A stretch of DNA of 64,000 bases, from NCBI GenBank assembly GCA_947650365.1, contig OX393549.1, forward strand, positions 22,345,572-22,409,571, given 5' to 3'. The notes beneath the pieces were generated by a model. The model searched no databases. It was not told where the DNA came from and saw only the letters and a program-made list of their open reading frames with translations. How positions within the stretch are numbered: position 1 is the first letter of the stretch; every line of letters begins with the position of its first letter. Positions 1-13,367 of this stretch are shown one piece after another. The translations under genes were made by a program, and so were the position numbers. The DNA comes from Chamaelirium japonicum (Eukaryota > Streptophyta > Magnoliopsida > Liliales > Melanthiaceae).

Positions 1-743
1 AGCACAGCTAGTGGGTATACGAAGACAATGATCTCCACTCCCATTACTGATGTGGAACTAACGGCTCACCAAAATACCCCTCCGACCCAGTCCCGACCGG
101 TGAATCGCACCCAGTCCCGACTGACGGCCACCTCCTCCCGCACCCGTTGTTGAGATAGAGCCGATGGCCGGAGATGAAGTGGATCCCATCCCTCGTGGTC
201 CGGTCATCATTGTTGCTATGAGAGAGAGAGAGGAGAGATGAGAGCGGAGAGAGATCGTAGAGTCGGCCTCGATTTCAGCGAGGTCAACATCGAAAATTAC
301 AGAGATCGACGTATCACATAAACATATTTAAAATTCTTGTGGGAACTTGAAAGGACATTTAATATGAAAACTTTGGCAAGTAATAAAAAGCTGAAAATCA
401 ATATGGAATGGGCTTTGAAATGGGCCTATTTGCTTAGGCACTTTTGACCCAAGTTGACCACCTTATTGGTGATTCTGTTGGGTCGTCCCGTTGACGTTTT
501 TTCATGGGTTGCTTTCGCATGACTCACTCCCTTTTGGTGAAGACAGGTCCTCGAATCGAAGTCACTTTCTTCTTCATGATAAGGGGAAATATCTGCTACA
601 TTGAGCTTTGTCAAACACCATCAGCACTCGAAAGCTCAATCTTGTTAGGCATTTTCACTAATTTGCTGGAGTACTTTGGAAGGACCATCATCTTTTGGAT
701 TAAGTTTGCTATTACGTCCAGGTGGAAAGCGTTCTTTGAGAAG
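1..743. other. No recognisable gene; short GA tract
   Basis: No convincing coding region, RNA gene or complete repeat is visible. A short GA-rich tract lies near 219-252. The part from about 500 to 743 continues into the region downstream of the MITE at 754 and may belong to the degraded gypsy copy, but I could not read a gypsy domain there. Confidence 0.4.
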
Positions 744-753
744 ATGAATACAC

Positions 754-1125
754 CATAGTTACCAAGTCGGAAAACGGAAAAAAAACGGCAAGGGAAAAAA
801 TCGAAAAGATACAATGAAAACGGAAAAAAAAAAGTGAAAACATCGGAAAAAAACAAAAAAAATCTTAAAAAATATACCAAGTATGTATATATGTCATTTT
901 CCTAATCAAAAGTTCAAAACATATAGCATATGCGTTTATTAAGCACGAACAAAATAAAACCCGAATCCAATTTAAACTCGGATCAAACCCGACGTGTTTT
1001 ATACGCGTTTTTTCCGTTTTAAACGCGTACGGATGTTTTTTTCAAAAAAACGAGTTTTTTTCCTGTTTGCTACGACTTCGGATCGATAATCGTTTTATAC
1101 GCGTAAAACCCGATTTGGTAACTAT
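754..1125. mobile_element. MITE with TIR CATAGTTACCAA, hAT- or MULE-like
   Basis: The left end reads CATAGTTACCAAGTCGG and the right end is its near complement, CCGATTTGGTAACTATG. The flanks repeat ATGAATACAC (744-753 and 1124-1133). Because the repeat overlaps the terminal bases, the duplication can be read as 8 to 10 bp, so hAT (8 bp) and MULE (9 bp) cannot be separated. The interior is A-rich and GC-poor, with repeated AAACGG / CCGTTT and TACGCGT motifs. There is no coding capacity. Confidence 0.75.
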
Positions 1126-1269
1126 GAATACACGCCCTTGTCTCCTTCTAAGAAATCTGTACTTTTGATATTTATTGGCATCTTTTGATTTTTGTACTTT
1201 CATTTTACTTGACGATACGGGCCTACTCTAGTTGATGTAATTTGCAAATGTATTCAACTTGATCTTTTG

Positions 1270-3560
1270 TACCTCCAACGAAATACTGGGCAATAGAAAA
1301 TGGAAGTCTAATGGTCTGATGATGTTCCACCCATAAACTATCTCAAAGGGATGTATGCAAATTCAGGAGCCGAAATAAGATCCTATTCGTGAATTTTGTG
1401 CCCCTAAAGTCTACAAAATATTTTCCAAACTCTGGCTAACAGCTTCAGTTTTGTCATCAGTTTGTGGAAGATGTGAAGAGCTAAATTGCAGAGTGGTGCC
1501 AAACTTCCTCCAAAAGTTTCGCCAAAAATTACGTACAGATAGTAAGGCACAATTTGATATAATAATTTTTGCAACTCCTTTGAGCCTAATAATTTCTGCA
1601 ACTCTTTTGAGCCTAATAATTTCCTTGAAATAAAGTTCAGCCACATGAGATGCATTCAAGGTCTTGTAGGCATTTTAGAGAACAAATCAATAAGCACCAT
1701 AATGTAATATTTGTTTCTTTGAGTCCAAGACAAACCAATAACAAAGTCTAGACTCACGTCTTCCCAAGGTACCGTTGGTACCGGTAATGCAGTGTACAAA
1801 CCGATATTTCGAGCATGACTTATGCAATATGACAAGTTCTACAATACGTCGACCCTCTGCATGAAGCATGATATCTCACACCATTTTATACCAATAAAAT
1901 ATTTCATATTGGCCGTCCTTTGTCTTGAAAGCAAATATTCATCTACCAGTCTCATTAATATTTGATATTTTGGAGAAGATAATGGCACCAATAAGTTGAT
2001 CAAGAAGGCGTGCAATACTGAAGCGGTATTTTATGGTAATCTTTATTCACCGCCACTGTTCTAAAAAGCGGTCCGGGCGGCCGCCTAGGCGTTTTAGGGG
2101 GTTGGCCGCTCCACTTCAGCAAAAAGCGGCACTGCAGGCGGGTTGAACAAAGGCGGGTAAAAGGCGGGCGCCTAGGCGGTCTCACTGTATGCAATTGCTT
2201 GAGGAAATTTTTTTTTTCTGTAATGAATTTTCTGTTTCTTCACCATATGCAATTGCTTGAGGAATTTTTTTTTTCAATGTATTGTGATGAAATGTTTAAG
2301 CTCTTACGATTTTTTACTATATTGGTTCTTGTATGGTATGAGTTTGGATAGAATTTGGATAACAATATATGATTGGTTGGAATTTGGGTACATCACAATA
2401 AAGTTGGAGTACAACTGTATTATCTGGTATACTCAAGTTAGAGGGACAATCGGGTATAGGTATTGAGGTAACCATACCGAAATACCCCTACCCACCCAAT
2501 CCCCTCCTCCCTTTTCATAAAACTTTTATATTCAGATCGGTAGTTTTGATGTTTGCATATGTAAAACTTTCTAATATTATTTTTTTATATAGAATTATGA
2601 ATTTATATATATACATACATATAGAATATATATAATATATTTTATATAGGTGGGTGCCCGCCTTTTTCTCCGGGCGCCCGCCTAGTCGTCCGCCTTCCGC
2701 CTTGAAACCACTTGACCGCCCGTCTTCCGCCTTCCGTTTTTTAAAACATTGTTCACCGCTCTACTATCAACACAAATGCACCAAGAACCATCCTTCTTAG
2801 GCACAAGGAGGGTTAAGACAAACTTTATCTCATACCTTCCGTCACCAAACATGGGCAATAGGCTCATTAACTTTCCTTTGAAGCTCTTCATGTTTGGTAT
2901 AGTGGCATCGTGAACGAAGTCAATACACTATTGTCTGTTTCTCATGATTGGAAGGTCAGGTGGCATCTCTTTCGGAACAAGATCATGAAATTCATATCGA
3001 AGGGGTTTCATTAAAAGTAAGATTTAATGGTTTTCTCCATTTTTCTCTGTCACCACAAGAGCAAAAGCCTCATTACCTCCCCCATAGCTTTGTCAAGTTT
3101 AGATTTAGGGAGTAAATTATTTCCCTTCCCTTTAAAAAGCTTGAGAGTACTCTCCAATGTGGAAGGATATAACTAGACCTTGACATCATCTTTGAAAAAA
3201 GTATCCGTGTGCTTGAAAGCATCATGTGGCACCTTCCTATCATATTATCAAGGGCATCCAAGAAGCAAATGACGAGCATGCATCAGGATGATATCACACT
3301 ATACTTCTTATAATTCTTACCAATGGAAAATTGATCCAAGCACAATTTACGGTTACCTTGTCCCCTTTGCGAAGCTATAAAAAGGTTACAACTTTGTGTA
3401 TGTTCCTCCACCTTGAGTTGTTATTTCTCGACCATTTTAATAGACACCGTGTTCTCACAACTTCCACCATCAATAATTAAGTGCTAGGTGCGCTATTGCA
3501 ATTATAAAACTACACCGTGCAATTTTTTTTTGTCTTTTTGGGTTGCGCATACTATCATGA
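1270..3560 (-). pseudogene. Ty3/gypsy polyprotein relic (PR, RT, IN fragments)
   Basis: Read right to left on the minus strand, fragments follow the gypsy pol order. Around 3230-3480 is a protease-like stretch containing LIIDGGSCEN. Around 2752-2900 is reverse transcriptase containing LVPKKDGSW and VDSRAVN. It resumes at 1900-2045, beyond an inserted MITE, with KITIKYRFSIARLLDQLIGA. Around 1640-1830 is integrase, containing LPVPTVPWEDVSLDFVIGL and IDLFSKM, followed near 1300-1360 by FEIVYGWN. Frames shift repeatedly and stops are common, so this is dead. RNase H was not recognised, so there may be an internal deletion. The motifs fit a chromovirus-like gypsy lineage, but the exact clade is not resolvable. 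No LTRs were identified. Confidence 0.8.
2054..2751. mobile_element. Non-autonomous hAT element, AGGCGG family
   Basis: The ends are CACTGTTCTAAAAAGCGG and, on the other strand, CAATGTTTTAAAAAACGG. A perfect 8-bp duplication TTCACCGC flanks it (2046-2053 and 2752-2759). It splits the gypsy reverse transcriptase between VDSRAVN and the following KITIKYRF. Both subterminal regions are packed with CGCCTAGGCGG and AGGCGG motifs, while the centre is AT-rich with no ORF. Length, duplication size and ends mark it as a hAT derivative related to the element at 7847-13167. Confidence 0.92.
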
Positions 3561-5508
3561 TGTCCACGCTTTGCATAATAGGATCCTTCACTATATTAAT
3601 CAGGCTATGAGCCAGGTTATATTTGAGGGACTCTTCAGCCCACTATAACACTTGATCCAGTTGGCATCCTTGGTGCCTTCCCTCACCGAATTGAGAAGCC
3701 TTCTTACCTAAACTTTAGCCTGGTGTGTACATTTGAGAAACGTTCAAAAGGGAGATTCATTTGTGCAACATGGCTTATTCATATGTGATGCATCGGGTGC
3801 ATTATTGTATATATCAACATCATATCAGTTGGTATAAGACCCATGACACTATGTTAGAAATAGGCATTGCAGGTGAGTGTAGTGCATGAACGAGTGAAGG
3901 GATCACACCCGCACAAGTCTAAGAGGAACCAGTTGATTGAGCTAGAAAGGGTGTCCTGCTATTAGCAGATAGGACTGGTAGATTAGAGGTGAAGATACCA
4001 AGAAATCCCAACTCACACCAACTCATATAGTAATACCTAAGACCTTGTAGTTGAAAACACTTAACTAATACCTAAGACTTCATGGAGAGGGGGGAAAAGC
4101 TAATCTTGGTAGCCAAATGAATAAAAAGAATCTTGAGCATATTTTTGTCATCATCAAACCAAGCTTTTTATCCCATTACTATAGAGTAGCTTTAGAGCTG
4201 ATTCATATTAAATGTGAAAAGGAAATGAGAATGCGAGAGAGCGAGCTTCACCAGAGGATTGAGCAAGACTTCATCTGTCAACCATCCCAAGGATTATATT
4301 GTTATTTGTGCTTTCAAGTTTCAACTGGTAGGAGGAGAGCTATTCTAAGAACTACATAAGAGAGAAAAAAAAAGAAGGCAATAGTAATGAATAAAAAAAA
4401 AATGCAAAGCAAAGTCTCGTATCCTATACTACCGCATAGATTGTGTAATCATCCTATTATATGTTACTTGCTCACCAAAATCCACAAATTTCCTAAATTA
4501 TTGCTACTTGGGTCGACTTGGAAATCATGGTTTGAGGGTTCGTTCGAACCCGAACCGGTTCGGATTTGGATGGATTTGACCCCCGAACTAGCATTAAGTT
4601 ACATTATGCTCTCGAATCAAGATTGATTCGGATTTGGTTCATAATATTGTTCTATTAGTTTGAAAGATATATATGTAGTTAGTATCTATTCCATGATACA
4701 TATATTACAATGTTTGGATCCGAAATGATCAATTCGTGCCTGAATCGAGCAAATATTAGTGTAAGAACATCATCCTAGACATATCAGAATCACTGTTGAG
4801 GAGTCTCGAAGTCAGCATCTGGTGATGTAGCCATAATAGTGGATCGCATGGCATAGAACGGTCGTCTCCTGGGTCCGACACAAACTATCCTAGAGGTGCA
4901 TTGGGATCAGAAGTCGGAGAGGTACCGACACAGGATGAAGAATTAAACAAAACATATAAAAATAGACGAAACAATTATCAGGGTCGCTCACGCTTGCAGT
5001 CCGCCACCTGACCGACAACGACATAACAGCAGAGAGGTGGCTAAGGAGACATGAGAGGGGAACAGAAGAAAAGAAGAGGGAGGAAGGGGAAGGGTGGACA
5101 TGCGACTGTGGGGTTTTTCTCCTTCGCAGTTGCTTCTCCTCTGCGTCGAGTACTCTACCGAGATAACTGTCGCACTTTCAAGAGGGAACAAAGAGAAAAA
5201 TCAACAAGGAAATATGGGAGGAAGAAAGGGCAAAATTGGCCAAATCAGAGCGAGGAAGGGAAGGAGGAAAGGGGGAGGGAACCCCACCTAAGCGGCTGGC
5301 CGGATTTCTACTCCGTGCCGACTGCTCCTCCTTGGATTGGATGCAATTCAAAATAGAGGGGAGGGGGGGCTTAGGGCTTCAGCCTTGGGGGTTCCTCCTA
5401 ACCGCGAGCTCCCCCTCCGCACTGCTCCTTCGATCGGCTCTCGGACGCAGGCTCCCACTCTCTCTCGGACAGAACTGATGAGTTATAAACTTATAACTTA
5501 AGTTATAA
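3561..5508. other. Gene-free interval
   Basis: No supported gene. About 3560-3860 may still be degraded gypsy gag sequence, but no motif is firm. From 4500 to 4760 the sequence has repeated CGGTTCGGATTTGG-like phrases typical of decayed repeats. From 5040 to 5480 there is purine-rich then GC-rich sequence with only short, non-conserved ORFs. Confidence 0.4.
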
Positions 5509-6727
<1,219 letters not shown>

Positions 6728-6730
<3 letters not shown>

Positions 6731-6866
6731 GCATGCTATAATGTGGCATGCGGTATGTGCGGCACTGCACCGCAGCCGTCTGATACACGCGTCGCGTGCA
6801 TCACATGCATGCAGTGGTGCATCAGACGACAGAGGTGCGTTGCCGCACTTACCGCACTATAACATC
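6728..6866. mobile_element. TA-embedded GC-rich fold-back element 3
   Basis: This is a short palindromic element with arms containing GTGCGGCA / TGCCGCAC and CGTCTGAT / ATCAGACG around a GCATCACATGCATGC centre. It lies between a TA array and a CT/TA array. It resembles the 101-bp element at 14765-14865 and lacks the AT-rich hairpin core of its neighbours. Confidence 0.75.
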
Positions 6867-6901
6867 TCTCTCTCTCTCTTTATATATATATATATATATA
6901 T

Positions 6902-7246
6902 GGGTCCCGATTCAGTGAGAAACTCTTATATGTGAAGCCTAGTGCGAAACCACCCTAGAGGTTTCAGAATTTGATGAAACTTGGTAGGCATGCTACCTAT
7001 GCCATGTTGATCATCCTCACCAATATTCAATGAATTCTAAAACCTTTAAGGGCATCAAATGTTAGAAGATTTACTAACCGTTCATAAAATTTGATGCCCT
7101 TAGAGGTTTTAGAATTCGTTGAAGTTTGGTGAGGATGATCAACATGGCATAGGTAGCATGCCTACCAAGTTTCATCAAATTCTAAAACCTCTAGGGTGGT
7201 TTCGCACAAGGTTTTGCATATAAGTGGTGTCTCACTGGATCGGGAC

Positions 7247-7248
<2 letters not shown>
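6902..7248. mobile_element. TA-embedded fold-back element 4
   Basis: The outer arms are GGGTCCCGATTCAGTGAGA and the complement ending CGGGACCC. Two inner hairpins share the CTAGAGGTTTCAGAATTTGA arm. Perfectly matching TA flanks lie on both sides. No ORF. Confidence 0.88.
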
Positions 7249-7303
<55 letters not shown>

Positions 7304-7315
7304 GTATATATATAT

Positions 7316-7594
7316 GAGAGGGATACTCTTACTCATGGCCTCTTACTCATATAGTTACCTATGATTCGGGCCGTCCATTAGATCCCGACCTACGGTTCGA
7401 ATTAGATGGGGAGTTAAAGCAGTGGTGTCTGCATTAAATGCACGTATTAAAAGTCCGTATTAAAAGCCCGCATTTAATGCGGACACCATTGCTTTAACTC
7501 CCCACCTAATCTGAACCGTACGTCGGGATCTAATGGACATCCCGAATCATAGGTAACTATATAAGTAAGAGGCCATGAGTAAGAGTATCCCTCC

Positions 7595-7596
<2 letters not shown>
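7316..7596. mobile_element. TA-embedded fold-back element 5
   Basis: The outer arms read GGGATACTCTTACTCATGG and its complement, followed inward by long complementary stretches (TAGTTACCTATGATTCGGG, GGGAGTTAAAGCA). The element is one almost continuous palindrome with a short centre near 7440-7465. It lacks the two-hairpin core, so it is a different subfamily sharing the same TA-array niche. Confidence 0.85.
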
Positions 7597-7672
<76 letters not shown>

Positions 7673-8072
7673 GTCAGGATTGGATGACCCAACAAATTTT
7701 GACCCATATTGTTATCCAGCATCCTAATTGCTGAATTCGTGTTTCAGAATGGGCTGATTTTTTGTAGACATGTTGTCTATGGTATGTTGATCATCCTCAC
7801 AAAAATCAGCACATTCTAAAACCTCTAGGTACATCAAATGTGCTCTCATTGTTTTAAAACACGTTAGGCGGATCCAAGGCGGGTAGGGGGGGTCCAAGGC
7901 GGAAGGCGGAAGGCGGGCGCCTAGGCGGGCGCCCAGAGGAAAGGTGGCAGTGGCACTTTTATTTTTATTTCTTCACTTTTTTTGAGGGGTAATAAGATAA
8001 AAATATAATAAAAAAAGGGCAAATGGGGAGTAAAAGTGAAAATGGAGCACTATTGTGTGTCAACTAACTTAG

Positions 8073-8815
8073 CAGTCGGCAACAATTAATGATTCAAGTT
8101 GCTCTCACATGAGATGCGTGAGAAATGAGAAACAATGCACAAAATTGTATTAAGTGGAGCACAGGTACCCCTTGAAGACCTTACAGCAACATTTGCATAC
8201 GCATGATACGCAGCATACTGCATACGGTACCTCAGGTCCTCAGCATGACAGCAACTTCATCTTCTAAGCCCATATCACTAAAGTCAGCTAGTTGCGCAGC
8301 TTGCGCTCAACAACAATCATAAAATATCAGCAACAATGGGGGTGCAGCTACAATCAGCATTATCAAATAGCAGCAAATGTATAGCTATCAATCAGTGTTA
8401 ACAGCTAATGTGCAACCCAAGTTACCCAACTCTACAAAAGGTGGTTCACAGTCGGCAACAATTGATGATTCAAATTGCTCTCAGATGAGATGCTTGAGAA
8501 ATGGGAATCAAAATAAAAAATCAGCAACAATGCACAAAATTGTATTAAGTGGAGCACAGGTACCCCTTGAAGACCTTACAGCAGCATTTGTATACGCAGC
8601 ATACCTCAGCATGACAGCAACTTCATCTTCTAAGCCCATATCACTAAAGTCAGCTAGTTGCGCTCAACAACAGTCATGAAAAATCAGCAATAATGGGGGT
8701 GCAGTTACAATCACTCAATCAACATTATCAAATAGCAGCAAATGTACAGCTCTCAATCAGCATTAACAGCAAATGTACAACGGTGCAACCCAACTCTAAA
8801 AAAAGTGGTTCACAG
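8073..8815. repeat. Direct duplication of about 370 bp inside the hAT
   Basis: Two consecutive copies begin with AGTCGGCAACAATTAATGAT (about 8074) and AGTCGGCAACAATTGATGAT (about 8451). Both contain the phrases GCACAAAATTGTATTAAGTG and CACTAAAGTCAGCTAGTTGC in the same order. The copies differ by small insertions, for example an expanded ATACGCAGCATAC stretch in the first. The duplication lies between the left terminus and the 3' end of the transposase gene. Confidence 0.85.
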
Positions 8816-9119
8816 GCAACAATGCGCATCTATGAATCAGGCTAATCAACATTAAAAGCAAATTTGCAACCTCATCAAGTAGCACTTCAAACATCTTTTC
8901 AAATCACCAAATGATAATGGGAACCAGCAGGTCCATCACAAACATCATAAACAACAATTTAGTTCAAACTTCAAAACATAATTAACTAGTTCAAACTTCA
9001 AAACAAGCAGAAGTAAATAGTAATAAACTACTAAACTAGTAATAAGTCCTATTAAGTCCTTCAACAGTTCAACTGTTTATGCAAAAAAAAAAAACTCCTT
9101 CAAGCATTGCAATATTTTT

Positions 9120-11757
9120 TTAATCTTCCCCATTGACTTCATCAAGGTTATGATCTGATATATCCAATCCGTCGTCATTAGAAGTATCATCAAGCTCAAC
9201 ATATCCATCATCCTCCTCATCAGTCTCATCCTCAGACTCAGATAGTGCCTCATCTTCCTCCAATCCTTGGGAACTGTATGCACCGGCACTAAATCTGGAA
9301 CTTCTTCTTGGCTCAGACGTTGATGTCGCTCCTAAATATATTATATATGAAAATTTTAAAATCAAAACAAAGATTGGAGGAAGAGAAACATGAAGCTGTG
9401 AGTAACAACTTGTACAGTACTATAGTTGTACCTGAAGCTTTGTCAACTACACCCCAAGTCAAGCCTGACCCGGGAAAAACCTCTTCTGTTTCGGGATCAA
9501 GGTCATTCAACCATGAAGCTGCATTATCTATGTTCTTTGAGCATAACGGATCCCTAGATTTCTCAGTCTGACGCTCTTTCAGTCTTGCATTAAATTGGAC
9601 ATAGACTAGATCATTCAATTTTTTTTGTTCTAGTCTATTTCTTTTCTTTGTATGAATCTGTAAATAAAACATTAAAATTTGAAATATTATCAGCTTTAAG
9701 TCTCTGACATAAGTGAAAAATTGAAAATTACAAAATAGTGAAATACTTATATGCTTTCAATTTACCATCTCGAAGGTACTCCAATTGCGTTCACATCCTG
9801 AAGAACTACATGTCAGATTCAATATTTTCATAGCCATGCGTGAAAGCAAAGGCACATGCGACCCATACATCGACCACCATTGAACTACACCCCAAAAGAC
9901 AAATACATAAAATACATCATCAAATAAAAAAACGAGATCATTGACATGAAAGTGTAAGTGTGTAACATACTAACAGTCTAAGTGTAAAGTGTCTAACATG
10001 TTAATATGAGAGTTACCTGGATTAAAATCAGGTTTGTTCCTTTGCCTCGTGGCCATTTCTTTTCCAAATGCACCACCTGCATTTCTATATATAACTAGCT
10101 CATTTGCAATTTGGTCTTGTGCTTCGTTGTCACTTTGAAAAAACCCCTCAATGCACTCGACCAAACCATTCATAATGGTATTATTCGTCTCAACATTATT
10201 ATCATTATAGTAGCACAACAGATTAAGATAATATCCGGCTGCATGTAATGGACGATGGAGCTTCTTATCCCATTTTGCATCAACTATTTCAAATATCGGC
10301 TTCAACAATGCCTCGTCGTTGTTCAAACTTGAGGCCATTTCTTTCTTTGCATTTTTCATCGCGGCATATATAAAACCCATAGCTGGTATGCAATCACTAT
10401 CAACCAGACGAAGAACTTTAACAAGGGGTTGAAAGACCTTCAAAGCAAACACCACCCCTTTCCAGAAATGACTGTTAAGTACTGTTGCCGCAGCTCTCTG
10501 ACCCTTGGTATTTTTTGACCATTTACAATTCAACCACTCATCTGAAGTAAACATTAACCTCAGCTTGTCCTTTTGATCCAATATACTTTGTAAACTAAGA
10601 TATGACGTGGCAAAACGTGTAACTCCTAGTCTCACCAAGTCCTTCTTGCCAGTACAACGCCTCATCATGCTCAACGTGATGTGATGGCTATATATGAAAA
10701 CTGTGAGTGCTCTTGCTTTGATAATGATCGACTTCACCTTTTGCATACCACCAATAGCTTCAAGCATAAGGTCAATGCAATGAGCAGCACACGGACTCCA
10801 AAATATCTTAGGCCTCTTTATCTTCAAAAGCTTTGCAGCTGCAATATTAGAAGAAAAACTATCAGTAACAACTTGTATTACGTTTTTTTCCCCCACCTCT
10901 TCAATGCAGCTTTCCACTAACTCAAATTTGTAGTGCGCGTCATGTATTCGATCCGAAGCATCAACTGATCGCAAAAAGGTAGTGCCCAAATGAGTGTTCA
11001 CACAAAGATTCATAATGTTTCTCCCTCTTCTGTCTGTCCACCCATCGGTCATAATAGTGCATCCATATTTTTCCCATGCCTTCCTATGGATTTTTAAACT
11101 TTCTTTTGTTAACTCCACCTTTTTTTTCAGTAAGGGCTCACTAAGGTCATAAGGGGTCGGGCCAACAAATCCTGGGCCATACTGACCAACAGCTTCCAAC
11201 ATGACATTGAATGCCTTCAATGATGCAGTGTTCATTGCAATTCCTGCTTGATACATCCAACGAGCTACATACTGGCAAACTTTCGCCCTCTCTTCCTTCT
11301 GGAATGCATCTTTCATCGTAGTCTGCTTTAACTTTTTTCTTGCACTTATAGCGACCTCAGGATCAATTGCGATGAACCTATCCATTGGCCCTTTTGTACG
11401 AGGCTTCTTACGAGAGCTTGAATCTCCAAGTTCTACAATGTCCTCATCTTCATCTTTTCCAAACACGTTAACACTGCTTCTCAGCTCTTCCATTTCTTTC
11501 TTTTTATCCACTTTTTGTTGTTTTTTAATGTTTATATAGTCCAAAATCTCCTGCCTCATCTCTGATGGCACCTTCGTGCATGGAGCGACGTCTCCTCGAA
11601 TACCGGCGATGTGCTTTTTAAATCTATTTATCCCGCCCCTTGTCCTCTGCCCACAGAATTTACATTGTACTGTGTTTTTGTCCTTTTCATCGGGACAAAA
11701 ACCATATTTCCAACCCGGATCATCTTTGGGATTTACTGCGCTGGAGGAGCCCGACAT
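9120..11757 (-). CDS. hAT transposase, BED finger + DUF659 + hAT dimerisation, four exons
   Basis: Four exons on the minus strand: 11757-10017, 9884-9766, 9657-9432 and 9331-9120. All introns obey GT-AG. The exon lengths (1741, 119, 226, 212) sum to 2298 nt, exactly 766 codons with one terminal stop. Residues 1-60 carry a BED-type zinc finger (C32, C35, H49, C60). A DUF659/RNase H-like core follows, with TDGWTDRRGRN near residue 237, VTDSFSSN near 297 and CAAHCIDL near 322. Exon 2 encodes the hAT C-terminal dimerisation motif (QWWSMYGS, CSSSGCERNWSTFEM). The C-terminus is acidic (SESEDETDEEDD). Proteins of this family cut and paste elements carrying their own ends, leaving 8-bp duplications. 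The start is the ATG before SGSSSAVNPKDDPG. The protein has no internal stop. Confidence 0.93.
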
Positions 11758-11929
11758 TAGTAGTAGTACTTGTTGAATGTTGATAATTGATAACTTAAAG
11801 TTACTTTATAGTTGATAGTTGATACACCAAGTCTCCAATCAATACCTTGCTGCAAAATAGTAAAATACAAACATAATAATTAACAAACCTCCCGAGCACT
11901 TGCAAAGTTGAAAGTTGCAAAATAAAAAA

Positions 11930-12680
11930 AATCCTACAATAGAGAGAATTCTGCACTATACAAGAGAGAGAATTCTGCAGAATCTGCACTATACTAAAAA
12001 AATCTTAGATAGAGAGAGAGAATTCTGCACTATACTAAAAAAATCTTAGATAGAGAGAAAGACTGAAAGAGAGATAATTCTGCAGTCATGCACATACAGA
12101 CATACTGTACTAAAAATCCAGTCTCGGCATAATCGCACTGCATTACTGCAGTGCAAAAAAAAAAATCCAGTCTCGGCATAATCGCACTGCATTACTGCAG
12201 TGCAAAAAAGTGAAAAACTAAAAATCTGAGAGAGAGAGAGAGAGAGAGAATTCTGCAGTCTGCAGTGCACATACAGACATACTGCACATCAGAAAAAAAA
12301 AAAAATTCCAATCTCTGATTCTCTGCATTACTGCAGTGCAAAAATGCCAAAAACTGAAAAAAGTGAAAAACTAAAAAAATCTGAGAGAGAGAGAGATAGA
12401 GAGAGAATTCTGCAGTATGTTGTATGCACATACAGACACTGTACAGTGTACATCAGAAAAAATAAAAAAAAATTCCAATCTCTGCATTACTGCAGTGCAA
12501 AAAAGTGAAAAACTAAAAAAATCTGAGAGAGAAAGAGAGATAGAGAGAGAATTCTGCAGTAGCAGCAGTACACTGTACATCAGAAAAAAAAAAAAATTCC
12601 AATCTCTGCATTATCACAGTGCAAAAAAGTGAAAAACTAATAAAATCTGAGAGAGAGAGAGAGAGAGACTAAGAGAGAGA
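11930..12680. repeat. Degenerate tandem repeats upstream of the hAT transposase
   Basis: A unit of roughly 120-160 bp recurs, containing GAGAGAGAATTCTGCAG, CATACAGACATACTG, GCATTACTGCAGTGCAAAAA and AAGTGAAAAACTAAAAA. Copies start near 11967, 12016, 12236, 12380 and 12525. The array sits between the transposase start and the GC-rich right terminus, where the promoter and any transposase-binding sites would be expected. Its role is unknown. Confidence 0.8.
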
Positions 12681-13367
12681 GTTGGGGGGGGGGGAACCTG
12701 CGCCTGGTGGACTGTGGGAGGCGTTCGGGGCTCCTCCTTTGGCTTGCGGCGTGCGGACCTCAGGCGGTGGGCCTCCTCTGTCGGCCTGCGGAGTGGGGGT
12801 CTCCGGCGGTGGGGCTTCTCCTCTGTCGGCCTGCGGAGTGGGGGTGCTGCCGGGCTGGAGCTCCTGCGAGAGAGGAACGGAGGGAGACGAACGGACGAGT
12901 GGACGGCGCGGGGATAAAAAAAAAAACCTAAAGTTTGGGTCACGGACTCACGCGGTTTTTAAATAAAAGTTCGGGTCGGGTTTGGATCCGAACAGCCAAC
13001 CGCCCGGTCCGCCTACTCGGCCGCCTCTTAACCCGCCTAAGCGGTTACCCGACCCGCTTAAGCGCCGCCCAGCACCAACCGCCTGTTATTACCGCTTAAA
13101 GCCAAGGCGGGTCGGCCTGTGCATAAAACCGCCTAGGCGGCCGCCTGGACTGTGTTTTAAAACAATGTGTGCTCTTCAATTTAAACCGTTGATTTGAAGA
13201 GCACATTTGATGCACCTAGAGGTTTTAGAATATGCTGATGTTTTGTGAGGATGATCAACATACCATAGACAACATGTCTACAAAAAATCAGCATATTCTA
13301 AAACATTTAGGTGCTTATTAGGATACTGGGTCAAATATGGGTCAATTTGCTGGGTCAGCCGATTCTG

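Larger units (their letters stand above)
7847..13167 (-). mobile_element. Complete, potentially autonomous hAT transposon
   Basis: The left end is CATTGTTTTAAAACACG and the right end, on the complementary strand, is CATTGTTTTAAAACACA, giving a 16-bp terminal inverted repeat. A perfect 8-bp duplication TGTGCTCT flanks it (7839-7846 and 13168-13175). Subterminal regions contain many AGGCGG / CGCCTAGGCGG motifs (7865-7935 and 13000-13150). One minus-strand gene, 9120-11757, encodes an intact 765-residue transposase. Internal repeats occupy both sides of the gene (8073-8815 and 11930-12680). Intact ends, duplication and reading frame suggest recent insertion. Whether it is active cannot be seen from sequence. 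Confidence 0.95.

Noticed and set aside
12682-13197. Gly/Pro-rich frames at the hAT right end
   Set aside because: This is subterminal GC-rich sequence with AGGCGG repeats, explained as hAT binding-site region.
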